A stretch of DNA of 64,000 nucleotides from CAVTWD01 sp963738325 (GTDB taxonomy: Bacteria; Actinomycetota; Acidimicrobiia; Acidimicrobiales; Ilumatobacteraceae). Positions 37,491 to 48,171 of this stretch are shown one piece after another; positions within the stretch are counted from its first letter, which is position 1, and each line of letters opens with the position of its first letter. The translations under genes were made by a program, and so were the position numbers. The notes beneath the pieces were generated by a model that did not search any database, had not been told where the DNA came from, and worked only from the letters and a program-made list of their open reading frames with translations. The stretch spans positions 347,824-411,823 of the forward strand of contig CAVTWD010000002.1 in the NCBI GenBank assembly GCA_963738325.1, given 5' to 3'.

Positions 37491-38489
37491 GTGAGCCGGT
37501 GGCGACAGTCCGGAGTGGTGGGCACGGCGGTCGCCGTGCTCGTCGGCGTGACGGCCGGTTGCAGCGGCCCGGTCCATCGAGCGGGCCAGCGGCCGCCGAC
37601 CACAACCACCTCCGTGCCCCGACCGGACCGCGCCGCTGTCCCTGCTGCGCGCCTAACGGGTCAGATCGCATTCTCCGGACCCGGCGGCCACATTTGGGTG
37701 GTGGATGCCGCAACCGGCGCTCGTCGCCAAGTCACTCACGGCGACGACGGCGTCGACTTCGACCCGCACTGGTCGCCCGACGGTGAACGGCTCGTATTCC
37801 GGTCGACCCGCATCCATGTCCCCGACCCGCTGAGCGTCGGGCTCGACGGCATCATGATGGTCGACAGCGACGGCTTGAACGAGCAGGTCATCTCCGGAGC
37901 GGTGGGCGGGCTGTTTCCGAACTGGTCGCCCGATGGCCGCACCATCGTCTTCAGCACGGTGCCGGACGGCAGTCATGAGCTGCTGGCGGCCTACGACGTG
38001 GCCTCCGGGCGTGTGCACGACCTCGGGATCTACGGCGAAGGGCTCGACTGGTCGCCCGACGGCGGAGCGCTCGTGATGAACCGAGAGCAGGGCACCGTCG
38101 ATGCCGCTGGCGGTCGAGCCGGCGGGACGAGGCAGAACTGGGAGATCTGGCGATTGGCGGCCGACTTCACGCAACCGGTGCGACTCACCAACGCCGCGGG
38201 TGACGACACCTTCGGCGGCTGGTCGCCCGACGGGTCGCGCATCGCCTTCAGCACCAACCGCCACGACACCGACGACGTATGGCTAATGGACGCCGACGGC
38301 GGCGGACAGCGGCCGTTGATCCAGTGGGACGGGGGCCAGGCCGCTGGAGGCTTCCTCCACGACGGCCGCCTCCTGTTCGCCGACAACCGGACGTCGCCCC
38401 GCTGGTACCTGCTGTCGCTCGACGCCAACACGATCGAGAACGTCGACGCGTTGGACGGCGTCGACGGACCGGTCGCGTGGCAGGAGTGA
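37491..38489 (+). CDS. TolB-like beta-propeller lipoprotein
   Basis: A 332-residue protein. I chose GTG 37491 because it gives a compact lipoprotein signal (SRWRQSGVVGTAVAVLVGVT then AGC) and matches the start of the deleted paralogue; ATG 37407 adds 28 residues. The mature part has repeated propeller blades marked by WSPDG: DPHWSPDGERLVFRSTR, FPNWSPDGRTIVFST, GLDWSPDGGALVMNRE and GGWSPDGSRIAFSTNR. It is anchored outside the cell, probably binding a ligand or protein. It lies at the end of the second ABC/two-component module. Confidence 0.87.
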   Translation: MSRWRQSGVVGTAVAVLVGVTAGCSGPVHRAGQRPPTTTTSVPRPDRAAVPAARLTGQIAFSGPGGHIWVVDAATGARRQVTHGDDGVDFDPHWSPDGERLVFRSTRIHVPDPLSVGLDGIMMVDSDGLNEQVISGAVGGLFPNWSPDGRTIVFSTVPDGSHELLAAYDVASGRVHDLGIYGEGLDWSPDGGALVMNREQGTVDAAGGRAGGTRQNWEIWRLAADFTQPVRLTNAAGDDTFGGWSPDGSRIAFSTNRHDTDDVWLMDADGGGQRPLIQWDGGQAAGGFLHDGRLLFADNRTSPRWYLLSLDANTIENVDALDGVDGPVAWQE

Positions 38490-38820
38490 CCTTTGCCAAC
38501 GTGGGACTCGACCCGCGTCCCGTCGGTCGTCGCCGACCGCGACCGAAGGCAGCGTGGCACGACGGTCGCACCGGAACTACCTCGAGGACGCCGCTTCTCT
38601 GCTGAGCACGTGAGAGTCGGCGGTCCGGCCCGAAGCGTGCATCTAGGTGGCTGGTGTCGAACGAGGCCTGCTGGACGAGGAGATCGGCCGGTTGAAGGTC
38701 ATGTCTGCTCCTGGGTGGCTGTCTGCGGTGGTGTTGTCGCGGTGGGTGCCGGGCGTGTCGGGCCGGCGAGGGTGGTTGTGCGGCGGCGAAGCTCTCATGG
38801 TCGAGTTCTGGCCGGGTCGT
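38490..38820. other. Non-coding 3' end of the IS1182 remnant
   Basis: Between the lipoprotein stop and the transposase stop. No supported gene. The part nearest 38820 should be the IS non-coding end; I could not find a matching opposite end because the other side is truncated. Confidence 0.4.
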
Positions 38821-40095
38821 TCAGGTGATCGCCCATCCCGTGGTCGTGGAGCGAAGGCCGAGCGTGGCGAGGCGGGCGAGGTTGGCGGCGGCGGCGAGGA
38901 GGTTGAAGTCGGCGTCGACTTTTGGTCGTCCTCGAACGCGTGCTCGCCGCCCCCCGTGACGGCGGCGCATGAGGTGGGCGAGCTTGCGTTCCACCTTGGG
39001 TCGGTTGGCTCGGTAGTCGGCTTGCCAGTGGGACTCTGCCTGCCGTTGGCGGGCTCGTGCGAGCGCAGCTTCGAACTCGTTGACCCGGATGGTGCGGCCG
39101 CTGGCGGCGTCGGTGCACTGGTCGCGCAGCGGGCAGGCGATGCAGTGCTCAGCGAAGTAGGCAATGCCATCGCCGTGCACACCGCGGCGGATCGACACGG
39201 TCACCCCGCCAGGGCAGGACACGGTGTCGTGGTCGAGGTCAACGTTGAAGCGGTCCTTGCCGAAGCGGCCGGCCGGCGCCGACGGCGGTTGAGTCCGGCA
39301 ACCCGAGTCGATGTCCTCGTCGTCGAGGCGCTGTTGGAACTCGCCGGTCCCATAGGCCGAGTCGCCGTAGACCTTGGCGTCATCGCCACGGTCGTCGTCG
39401 TCGAGAAGGTCGACGATCAGGTCTTCGGCGACGGACGCGTCGCCGGCGTTGCCGGGCGTGACGATCGTGTCGGTGATGATCTCGCTGTCGGGATCGACCG
39501 CGACGTGGCCCTTGTAGCCGTCAAAGACTCGGGCTTGGGTCTTGTGTCCGTGGCGGGCGTCGGGGTCGATGGTGGAGATGACCCGGTCCTTGGCGACCTT
39601 GCGGGCGATGCGGAACCGACCGTCGTCGCCTTCTTCGAGGTCCTGGCCCAGCGCCGTGGCCAGCAGCTGTGCGACCTGGCCGACGGCGGCGGTCAGGTCG
39701 CGGCCATCGAGCACGCCGAGGCACGCGAACCCGTTGGCGGCGAACTCGGCGACGAGCTGTTCGCGGGCGCCAGCATCGTCCCAATCACAGGTCGGCTTGC
39801 CGCCCGACGCGTAGTCGTCATCGCGGCGAAGCCCCCCCGGCTCGGCTTCCAGCGTCGGGTCCCCAGCGGCGAGAAGCTGACGGATCGCCGAGCGAATCAT
39901 CGTGACCGTGTCCTGAGTCGCCACCGCGTCATACAACGGCGTCGAGTCCAGCACCCGCTTGACCGACACGACCCCGGCCTCGCGGGCTGCATCGAGGGTC
40001 ACCTCGAAGATCCGCTTGGGTCGCTCCGACCGATCGAGGCGGGCGCGAGCCCTCAGCTTGGTCGCGGACTTGTTGAACATGTCGGCAAGTTTCAA
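38821..40095 (-). pseudogene. IS1182-family transposase, N-terminus missing
   Basis: 424 residues in one frame. It starts within the family's first third (RLDRSERPKRIFEVTLDAAR), followed by RVLDSTPLYDAVATQDTVTM (first catalytic Asp region), DPDARHGHKTQARVFDGYKG, HVAVDPDSEIITDTIVTPGN, VYGDSAYGTGEFQQ (second Asp) and the C-terminal Cys cluster (CPGG, HCIACPLRDQC). RANRPKVERKLAHLMRRRHG carries the Glu. Full proteins are about 550 residues, so roughly 120 N-terminal residues are lost at about 40,100. The element is dead. Confidence 0.85.
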
Positions 40096-40658
40096 TGCAG
40101 GGCGCGAAGCAAGTAGTCGGTGTCTTGCTCGGCGCTACCCGCTCGGGGCTGATCTCCATGGCACTGGTCGGACCCCTCAGCTGCACGCGCAGCTCGCCGA
40201 GGTCCGGGAAGGCGAAATTTCGTCCTCGAGGCCCTGTTCCTCGACGCCGGCGTCGACGAGGCACCCGACCTGCTTTCGATGCAACAGCTCTGATCACCAG
40301 CGTGCCCCACGGCTGTCTCGCCGCCCTCACGTCTCGCGGCGGTGCGCTCCTCGTCGCTAGGCTCAGGTCAATTGAGCTGGTCGGTCTACATCGCACCCCG
40401 CCGTCGGCCGACCGACTCATCTAGCCATCCGGCGACGTATCGCCCGATATCTCGGCGAATTGAAGCGCTCGCCGTACCCCATATTGGCCGATCCCGAGCG
40501 GTCCAGGGACGACCGCCAGCGCACAGATCGCCGCCCCGAACAACGCCGCCCGGAGCCTCGACGAGCACGTTGAGCGGCACATCGCGCGCTCGGGAATGCG
40601 GCTCCACCGATTCCGGCGATCAGGCTCACGCGTGAACGTCCAGGGCTCTTGCTAATCG
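40096..40658. other. Junction region without a supported gene
   Basis: Lies between the truncated IS1182 gene and the integrase. A short plus-strand frame ends FVLEALFLDAGVDEAPDLLS then MQQL at 40293 and may be the C-terminal scrap of a lost gene. No copy of the tmRNA-like fragment is seen here, so the left limit of the integrated element cannot be placed. Confidence 0.4.
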
Positions 40659-41828
40659 CTAGCGCTCCCGAAGTAGACGGCTCGCTACCAGCGCCGCGGC
40701 GTCGTCGTGCATCGTCGGCTGCACATGTGAGTACGTCTGCAGGGTGACCGAGATGTGCGCGTGCCCGAGCCGCTCTTGCACGACCCGGGGGTGGACGCCG
40801 TTGGCGAGGGCGATGGTGGCCCATGTATGCCGAAGGCCATGCGGTGACAGGTAGGGGAACGCGTGCTTCCGAACTCGCCGCTTGAACGCCTGATACACCC
40901 GCTCGGGGTGGAGCGGGCTGCCATCCGGCTCGGAGAAGACGAAGTCCTGATCGACGAATCCCGCCCCGACCAGGAGCCGCTGTTCGAGCATCCCCTTACG
41001 GTGGTCACGGAGCACGCCGACGGTGATCGGGTCCAGCGCGATCGGTCGCCTGCCGGCCGATGTCTTGGGTTGGCCGGCGACGACCTGCCAACCGATCGCA
41101 CCGAGGGTATGCGTGATGCGGGCCCGACCGGAGTCGAGATCGACATCGCTCCAATGGAGTCCGAGCGCCTCGCCGCGGCGGAGGCCGGTTGTTGCGAGGA
41201 ACACCCACAGCGAGTAGAGCGGATCGTCGGCGGCCCGGCATTCGTAGAGGAACCGTCGCGAGCGTCTCGGCGTCCCACGCTCGGATCTCGAACGCGGTCG
41301 ACCGAACGTCGAGGAGGGTCAGCGGCATCGGCTGGGTTCCTCGCGAGCCGTCCCCAACGGACGGCGTCCTTGAGCATCCGATGAACGGTCATCGCGACAT
41401 TCTCGATGCTCTTGGCCGAGAGGCCCGACAGCGATCCTTCAGACGATCGAGGCCGCCTTCCGCTCTCGGCAAGCGTGGCCCAGAGCCGATTCAACGACGT
41501 CGCGTCGAGCTTCGTCAGCGGCAGATCGCCGACGTACGGCACGACGTGGGTTCGGAGGTCCCGCCGGTACTTGTCCATCGTCGACGGGCGGATCGTCGCG
41601 CGGATCGCCTCCAGCCATTCGGACGGCGAAGTCCCCCACCGTCTGTCGGCTTGGGGCGACGTAGTCGCCGCGTTGCAGCGAGGCGAGAAGCTCGTTGCAC
41701 GCGGCCTGAGCCTCCCGCTTGGTTCGGTAACCGGAGTGCCATCGACGCTTGCGCCGTCCAGTCTCCGGGTTTCGGTCCTCGACGACGACGTACCACCAGG
41801 CGCCCTTCTTGACGATCGATCCGCGCAT
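40659..41828 (-). pseudogene. Phage-type tyrosine integrase of mobilizable element 1, frameshifted
   Basis: Starts ATG 41828, overlapping the XRE stop (TGATG). An arm-binding domain comes first (GSIVKKGAWWYVVVEDRNPE; WHSGYRTKREAQAACNELLA). The core-binding domain (MDKYRRDLRTHVVPYVGDLP) is in a second frame from about 41,625. The catalytic domain is in a third from about 41,205: TTGLRRGEALGLHWSDVDL (Arg), HGLRHTWATIAL (H-x-x-R), and LGHAHISVTLQTYSHV (His and Tyr). Repaired length is about 389 residues. All catalytic residues are present, so the breaks could be read errors. Confidence 0.83.
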
Positions 41829-42580
41829 CACTCGCCCCGCTTGGTTGGTCGGTAGCGGGGGGAGACCTTGGGTTGTTCGCCGGGGCGAAGCCCTTCGGCG
41901 ACTTCGACGCGTTGAACGGCGACGCGGTTGTTGAGATGCCAGAAGGCGTCGTCGTGCTTGCGCGGGTACGTCTCTCCATACCCGGTGGTGGTGAGCTGCT
42001 TCAGCTTCGTGAGGCTTGTCGAGCAGGGCTTCGACGAGGTCGCTCTGGTCCGAGGCGAACTGGTCGAGGGCGGCGTCGAGGAGCTCCTCGCGTTTGTCGT
42101 CGATCCCGGCCCACTCGTCGGCGCCAGGGTAGCCGGCGGAGCCGAGGAGTTCGTCGTGGAGGATCGACCGGGGAGCGCCGATCAGGGCCATGACGCGGGC
42201 GAGGTACCACTGCCAGGCGTCCTCGTCACCGAAGGACGTCGACGGCCATCGTCGCGGCGTGCTCGTAGAGGCCAGGGATCGGGTCGGCCTCTCGGCCCTG
42301 GGGGGGTAGGAAGAACCAGGCGATCGGCAGCCCGAAGGCGCGGGCGAAGGCGGCCAGCTCGGCGACGTCGATGACTCGTTGCCGGCGAGAGGTGATAGGT
42401 CTTCTCGATTGCCGACAGCCCCGCGGCGGTGACGGGCCGTCCGAGCGTCTCGGTGATGGCTCCGGCGGCCTCTTCTTGGGTCCAGCCGCGTAGCTTGCGG
42501 GCTTGGTACACGTTGTGGGCGACGACTTGGTGGACGGTGAGAGCGTTGGCCAGGGGTCGGCGTCCGGACGATCGGGCCAC
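41828..42580 (-). pseudogene. XRE-family repressor of mobilizable element 1, frameshifted
   Basis: From GTG 42580: TVHQVVAHNVYQARKLRGWT and EEAAGAITETLGRPVTAAGL form the HTH. Then, in other frames, VAELAAFARAFGLPIAWFFL, SFGDEDAWQWYLARVMALIG and the C-terminal LTTTGYGETYPRKHDDAFWH, ending with a stop at 41828 that overlaps the integrase ATG. About 250 residues with three frame changes. It faces the excisionase gene across two palindromic operators and probably represses both directions. Confidence 0.72.
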
Positions 42581-42599
42581 AACACCGACGGTAGACCAG

Positions 42600-42656
42600 A
42601 ATGCAGACCTTGTCAGCATTCCCGTCGTGTGCGAGAATGCAGATCCGTTCTGCATT
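42600..42656. promoter_or_regulatory. Two 21-bp operators between XRE and excisionase genes
   Basis: Sites 42600-42620 and 42636-42656 both begin AATGCAGA and end GCATT, giving dyads with outer arms AATGC/GCATT. The second is better (AATGCAG and CTGCATT around 7 bases). Centres are 36 bp apart. Position in the 88-bp gap between divergent repressor and excisionase genes is that of a lysogeny-type switch. Confidence 0.7.
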
Positions 42657-42668
42657 AGGAGCGCCTCC

Positions 42669-42885
42669 GTGTTGGATGATCTGCCACCGTTCCTGACCGT
42701 CGAACAGGCCGCCAAGGAACTGCAGCTGGGCCGGTCGAAGGCCTACGAGCTGACGGTCGAGTGGGAGCGCACGGGCGGCCGGTCCGGGCTTGCCGTTCGT
42801 GTGGTTCGGCCACCAGAAGCGGATCCCGACGAACTGGTTGATCCGTCTCGCCGAGTCCACACCTGGTCAACCGCCGGCGGCCTGA
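42669..42885 (+). pseudogene. Excisionase-type HTH protein of mobilizable element 1
   Basis: From GTG 42669 after AGGAGCGCC: DDLPPFLTVEQAAKELQLGR then SKAYELTVEWERTGGRSGL, a MerR/Xis-like HTH. One extra base near 42,789 shifts the frame; the other frame completes it as PFVWFGHQKRIPTNWLIRLA ending ESTPGQPPAA at 42885. About 71 residues. Counterpart of the excisionase at 62093. Confidence 0.72.
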
Positions 42886-42888
42886 CCA

Positions 42889-43456
42889 GTGGTCGACGCG
42901 GTCGACGCCGGAACCGAACGCGGCATCGTCGTCTGGTCGCACGCGCGGGAGGTGCGTCGCTCACTGCGCCCGGAGGTGTGGGTCGTGCTCCAGGACGTCG
43001 TCCTCGACGCCGAGTGGCGCGACGGCCGGCTGGTGGCATCCACCTCGGCGCGGCTGGTGGCGGAACACCTCGACGTCGATCCCGGAACGGCGGCGTCGGC
43101 GTTGCGCGCCTTGCGTCGAACGCGGGTTCGTCGAACTCGAGCAGCATGCCGGGCGGGGTGGCCGCTTCGGTCTGGCCGTGTACAAGGTGCTACTGCCAAC
43201 TGGGGTCGAGATGGTTACATCACCGCGTGGGGAACGGCCGCACACGGCTCCTCCGCGCACGGTCAATGCGGATACGGCGACGAGGGCCGTGCCGCGGCAG
43301 GCAAGACCACCGCGTGAAGCCGGCTTCGAAACCGATCGAGCAAGGCACGCTCGACTTGGGACTGGGCGCGCGATGAGCGCCGCGCGATTCGCCTGCCCGA
43401 AGGGCTGGCAAGTGTCTGTCCGCCTCATCTCTGGCTCTGGCGGTGCCCGGTGTTGA
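42889..43456 (+). pseudogene. Winged-helix protein upstream of the relaxase
   Basis: From GTG 42889: RRSLRPEVWVVLQDVVLDAE, then ASTSARLVAEHLDVDPGTAA and SALRAL, an HTH. After a shift near 43,120 the wing continues in another frame as GFVELEQHAGRGGRFGLAVY and KVLLPTGVEMVTSPRG. The stop overlaps the relaxase start by 7 bases. Small winged-helix proteins in this position of MobF elements regulate transfer genes. It starts 3 bases after the excisionase stop, so the three genes form one operon. Confidence 0.65.
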
Positions 43457-46400
43457 CGGTGACGGCGTTGACGAACGCCGAGTACTTGTTGTCGTCGGTG
43501 GCGTTGGGGATCGACGAGTACTACACGGGTGTCGGTGAGGCACCTGGGGTGTGGACGGGCCGATGGTCCCGAGCCGCTCGGGTTGGACGGCATGGTCGAA
43601 GCGGACGACTTGCGGGCGCTGATCGAGGGGAACGATCCGGCGTCGGGCCTGCCGCTGCTGGTCGGGTTACGGCAGCGCACGGTGAAGGCGTTCGATCTGA
43701 CGTTCTCGGCACCGAAGTCGGTGTCGCTGCTGTGGGCGCTCGGGTCCGAACCGGTCGCCGACGTGGTGATGGGCGCCCACCGGGAGGCGGTCGCCGCCGC
43801 GCTCGGGTTCTTGGAGGAACGCGCCGCCCTGGCCCGCGTGCAGGTCGACGGGCTGCGTCGCCACGTGCCGACGGCGGGGTGGGCGGTGGCGGGGTTCGTG
43901 CATCGCACGTCTCGAGCCGGGGACCCGCAGGTCCACACGCATTGTCTCGTCCCGAACGTCGTGCGCCGGGAGGACGGGCGGTGTGTGGCGATCGCCGCCC
44001 GGCCGATGTTCGTGTGGGCCCGCGCCGCTGGGTCGGTGTATCAAGCCGAGCTGCAGCGGTTGCTCAGCTTGCGGTTGGGCGTGGAGTGGCAGCCGGATCG
44101 CAGCAACACCCGCGAGATCGCCGGGTTCGACCGCGAGACGTTGCGCACGTTCTCGAAACGGACGGTCGAGATCGAAGCCGAACTCGAAGCCAACGGGCGC
44201 CAGCTACGAGTCCCCGCGTTCTGCGGATGCGCGCCGACGACGAAGCCTCCCTGGCGACCCGCCCGGCCAAAGAGCACACTGCCACCCCGGCGATGCTGTT
44301 CGCTCGGTGGCAGACCGAAGCCACCGAGATCGGCCTTGCCGTCGGGCCACAGCTGGAGCAGTCGGTGTGCTGGCGTGACCCCGAACTCCGTTCCCTCGAG
44401 TTCGGCGAGATCGCCCGGCGTCTCGTCGACGAGGACACCGGGCTGTGTGCTCATGACGCCCGGTTCGCCGAACACGACGTCATCGAACACATCGCCGGTC
44501 TGGCCGCTGGTCGGCTGTCCCCCGTCGAGATCACTGGACTCGCACAGCAGTTCCTCGAGTCGGATCTTGTCGTTCGCCTTGCTCCGAAGGCGACCTCGGG
44601 GTGGGAACCAGCACGCTGGTCGACCGTCGGCTCACCGTCGCCTCGAGGACGACGCCCTCCGCGTTCTCGACCGCCTCGCCGCCCGGCCCGGCGCCTCGAT
44701 CGCCACCGCGACCATTGCTGCCCGGCTGCGTGCGGCCGGGTTCCTCGGTGCCGATCAATGTCAGGCGGTGTCGACGCTGTGCGGGCCGGGCGGATCGGTG
44801 CGCGCCGTGCTTGCTCCGGCCGGCTACGGCAAGACCGCCATGGCTCATGTCGCTGCTGACTGCGCGACCGCAGATGGCCGCCCCGTCCTCGCCGTCGCAA
44901 CGACCGCGAAGGCGGTGGCCGAGCTGCGGTCCGCTGGGCTCTCGGCCCGGACAATCGCCCAGTTCCGCATCGACCTCACCAGCGGGGCGCTCCCGACAGG
45001 GACGGTGGTGATCCTCGACGAGATCTCCCAAACCTCCACCCGCGACGGCCACACCGTCCTCGCCGCTGTCGACACCTGTCCCGGCGCGCAACTTTGGGTC
45101 CTGGGCGACCCACGTCAGGCGCCCGCCGTGAAGGCCGGCGGGATCGCCGCCGAGATCGACACCCGCGCCACCACCGGTTCGATCCCCGCCGCCCAACTCA
45201 CGGTGAACCGCCGGCAGGTCGACCCCGACGACTGCCGAGCCCTCAACCTGCTGCGCGGCGGCGATCCGGTCGCGTCTCAACGGTTGCGCCGCGAGCATGG
45301 CTGGGAACACACCGGTCAGAATCCGGAGGACACGCTGCGGGAGATGGCCGACGCCGTTACCGCCGACATCGTCCGCTACGGCCCCGAGACGAGTGTCGCC
45401 CTCGCCTTGTCCCACGCCCAGGCCGAAGACCTCGCCGACCGCATCCGTCGCCGACTTACGTCCGCCGGCCAGCTCACCGGCCCCACCATCACTGGGCCCG
45501 GCTGGACGACGGACCGCAGGTATCAGGCCGGCGATCGTGTGCTCCTCCACACCCGCCACGGCGACCGTCACTCCCCACTCGTGAACGGGACCGTCGGCAC
45601 GATCACCGCCGTCGACGCCCAAGGCCTGCTGTTCCGTCCCGACCAAGGTATGCCTGTGCCGCTGCCTGCCGCCTTCGTGCAAGGCGTCCGGGCCGACGGG
45701 GCACCCAACCTGTCCCATGCTTGGGCTCGCACGGTCGACGGCTCGCAGGGCGGCACCTGGGACCACATCCACCTGTTGGGTACCGCCGCCCTCGACGCCT
45801 ACCGCGGGTACACCGCCCAATCCCGCTCCCGGCAACCCACCCACACCTGGAACACCGCCATGCTCCCCACCCTCGACTTCGGTGGCCGGCTCGCTCATGG
45901 ACCCGACCCCGACCGTGATGTCGCCGTCGCTCTCGCTCGCATCCCCGACACGAGCATGGCTGCCGTCGACGACCCCTGGACCCTCGACCGCCACCTCCGC
46001 CACCTCATCGCTGCCCATCGCGCCGTGCTCGACGGGCAACCGCCCGACCGACATCGTCAGCTTGACGAGGCCGACCGCCATCTCGCCACCGCCCGAGAGA
46101 ACCTCGCCGCGGCCAACAACGCTCTCGCCGCGACCCAACACGCCCTTGACGGGATCGGCCCGCTCGCCGCGCTGACCCGCAGGGGACGTGCGCAACGTTC
46201 CGACCTCGAGGAAGACCTCGTCGCCCGCCAGGCCAGAGGCGTCGATGCCGCGGGGTCGGTCGCTACCGCTGAGGTACGCGTGGCACGCCTCACTGGGGAG
46301 CAGGCCGCGCACGATCGACACGAGCAGGAGCACGGCTGGCGTCGCGGCGCGATCGACGACGCGTGGGAACGGCTCGACCAGCACTGGACCGACGTGGCGC

Positions 46401-47218
46401 TCGTCTGCGTCCGCGCCGACCAAACCCTCGCCTACGGCGTCGAACCACTTCGCATCGGCCGCCAACACTTGACCAGCCAGCTCGTCGCCATCGAGGCTGC
46501 TCTGCCGCAAGATCTCAGCTACGACCGCGACATCGCCCGCACCCAGGCGCGCGCCGCCACCCGCGCTCGCGCTGCTGCGGAAGACCACGTCGCCGCGGCC
46601 GAGGCCGAGCTCGACGAGCAGATGGCCCGCCGTTGGCCCCGACGCGACAAGATCGCCGTCGGCCGATGCACCAATCAACTCCACGCGGCCCACCAGCAAC
46701 TCCTCGGCGCCCGCCACACCGAATCCACCGCCCGAGCCCGCTTCGACGACCTCGATCAGCATGAACAGGACCGTGCGGCGGCACTGGCCGCCACCGCTGG
46801 CGATCGCTTCGAGCTCACCACCGCCATTGACCAGCTCGACAGCGCTCTCGACCGCACCCGAACCGAACGGGTCTTGCAGCTCGTGGATCAGCCGACCCAG
46901 CTTCACCTCGACGTACTCGGTCCGATCCCGCCGGGCGCCGCCGGCCGAGCCGTCTGGTGCTACCAAGCCACCCGCCTCGAACATCATCTCGATCACGACA
47001 CCGGCAACGACGGGGCCTGGCATCGTCTCGTCGATGACCTCAGCGAGACCCCCACCCTCGCCCGGCTCGCCGATCGTCACATTCGTTTGGACCGCGAGCC
47101 TGTCCACCCCAGCCACTGGCGCCAGATCACCGACCACGCCGCCGCGCTCAACGCCTCGACCATCGAGCAGACACGCCACATCCCACAACGCGATCTCGGC
47201 ATCGGCCTCGAACTGTGA
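43450..47218 (+). pseudogene. MobF/TrwC-type relaxase-helicase of element 1, frameshifted
   Basis: About 1,255 residues when repaired. The N-terminal relaxase has LTNAEYLLSSVALGIDEYYT (candidate catalytic Tyr), TFSAPKSVSLLWAL, and the three-His site GDPQVHTHCLVPN. The helicase part has Walker A LAPAGYGKTAMAHV, VVILDEISQTSTRDG (Walker B) and VLGDPRQAPAVKAGG, and the late motif WARTVDGSQGGTWDHIHLLG. A long helical C-terminus follows. Frame changes lie near 43,570, 44,215 and 44,610; from there to 47,218 about 870 residues are clean. It would nick the element's oriT and unwind DNA for transfer; no type IV secretion genes are present, so it is mobilizable rather than self-transmissible. Confidence 0.88.
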
Positions 47219-47250
47219 GATCTCTCCGAGGCTAATCTGTCCCGTCGAGC

Positions 47251-47622
47251 TCAGGGCGAAGGTGGCTTGAGCCACACGACCGTGCCGGTTTCTGGGCGAC
47301 CAGCCTCGACCGTCGCGGCGAGTGCCTTTACGAGTCGGCCGACGATCTGCCTGTGGTGTCGTGGGAACGCGCCGGGCGCGACGAGCACGAGACCGTGATG
47401 CGGCGCCTCCTGCTCGCTCCGCCAAGCTGCCTCGACCTGAACGAAGTCCGGAACGTTCTCGGTGACCAAGCACCGCTCGTCGAGCTGCGCCGCGACGAAG
47501 ACCTCTGGATCTGGGAGACCGCGCATCGACGGCATCTCCTGGATCGCCACAGCATCGATGCCCCGCCGTCGCAGTCCTTCGGCCACCGATGGCGGAAACA
47601 TCTCGTCGAGCAGCAGCCTCAC
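47251..47622 (-). CDS. PIN-like toxin (DUF5615/Mut7-C type)
   Basis: A 123-residue protein starting MRLLLDEMFPPSVAEGLRRR. The LLLDEMFPPSVAEGLRRRG start and LPDPEVFVAAQLDERCLVTE with NVPDF are typical of DUF5615 PIN-like nucleases: early Asp-Glu, then Asp in TENVPDF. It overlaps the upstream RHH gene by 4 bases (ATGA). Together they form a type II toxin-antitoxin pair, a common way for mobile elements to be kept. All visible acidic residues are present. Confidence 0.82.
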   Translation of the reverse strand: MRLLLDEMFPPSVAEGLRRRGIDAVAIQEMPSMRGLPDPEVFVAAQLDERCLVTENVPDFVQVEAAWRSEQEAPHHGLVLVAPGAFPRHHRQIVGRLVKALAATVEAGRPETGTVVWLKPPSP

Positions 47623-48041
47623 CCGTAGAGCCGGGCACGGGCCGCCGACGCTCGTTGCGCTTCGTCAGCAGCGGCGACGTTCTCGGCGATGCGATCGTCG
47701 ATCTCGGTCGGGTAGGCGCCGTAGTAGCCCTCGGCCGCGCGGACTTGCGCTTCGCTGAGCCCGAGCCACCGCGCCGTCTTCTTGACGGCGGCCGCTGGTC
47801 CGGCTGCGCCGAAGTCCTTCAGCACCACTATCACCTCCCACACGTCCGGGCCGTTGGCCAGCCCGGCGCGCCGCCCAGCGGGGCCGTCGCGGAACACGAC
47901 GCCGGGGTGCTCCTCCATTCGCATGCCCTCATCGACGAGGCGCACGACGAGACCCGAGGCGGGCTCGCCGGTGCGCGTGCTCCGGCGACGCAACCGGCCA
48001 GCCACGTCCTCAGGAAAGCGAACCGAGACCGGAGTGCTCAT
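47619..48041 (-). CDS. RHH-type antitoxin for the PIN toxin
   Basis: A 140-residue protein from ATG 48041. The N-terminal RHH (TPVSVRFPEDVAGRLRRRST then GEPASGLVVRLVDEGMRMEE) binds DNA. The C-terminal part (ARWLGLSEAQVRAAEGYYGA, YPTEIDDRIAENVAAADE) resembles the toxin-binding half of DUF433-like or CopG-family antitoxins. The start is supported by the immediate RHH strand. The gene precedes the toxin and overlaps it, the normal order. Confidence 0.8.
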   Translation of the reverse strand: MSTPVSVRFPEDVAGRLRRRSTRTGEPASGLVVRLVDEGMRMEEHPGVVFRDGPAGRRAGLANGPDVWEVIVVLKDFGAAGPAAAVKKTARWLGLSEAQVRAAEGYYGAYPTEIDDRIAENVAAADEAQRASAARARLYG

Positions 48042-48138
48042 CGAACTACATCGTAGCGCGGACCGCAAGCCGAGGGCGACCACGTTCAGTAACCGTCACG
48101 CTCCGTAGTGGACGGCGAGCAGCGCCAGAAGGACCCGA

Positions 48139-48171
48139 CTTCTACCCAACTTCTACCGAACTCGGTAGAAG
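48139..48171. promoter_or_regulatory. Inverted repeat upstream of the toxin-antitoxin genes
   Basis: A perfect 10-bp inverted repeat, CTTCTACCGA (48150-48159) and TCGGTAGAAG (48162-48171), with a 2-base centre. A further direct half-site ACTTCTACC lies at 48139-48147. It sits about 100 bp upstream of the antitoxin start and about 100 bp from the tmRNA-like fragment. It could be the RHH operator or an integrase arm site. Confidence 0.5.

Noticed and set aside
44531..47638. 1,035-residue open frame on the minus strand
   Set aside because: It is the antisense of the MobF relaxase-helicase, whose plus-strand frame has clear Walker and relaxase motifs. The minus frame is Gly/Val/Ala-rich without motifs.
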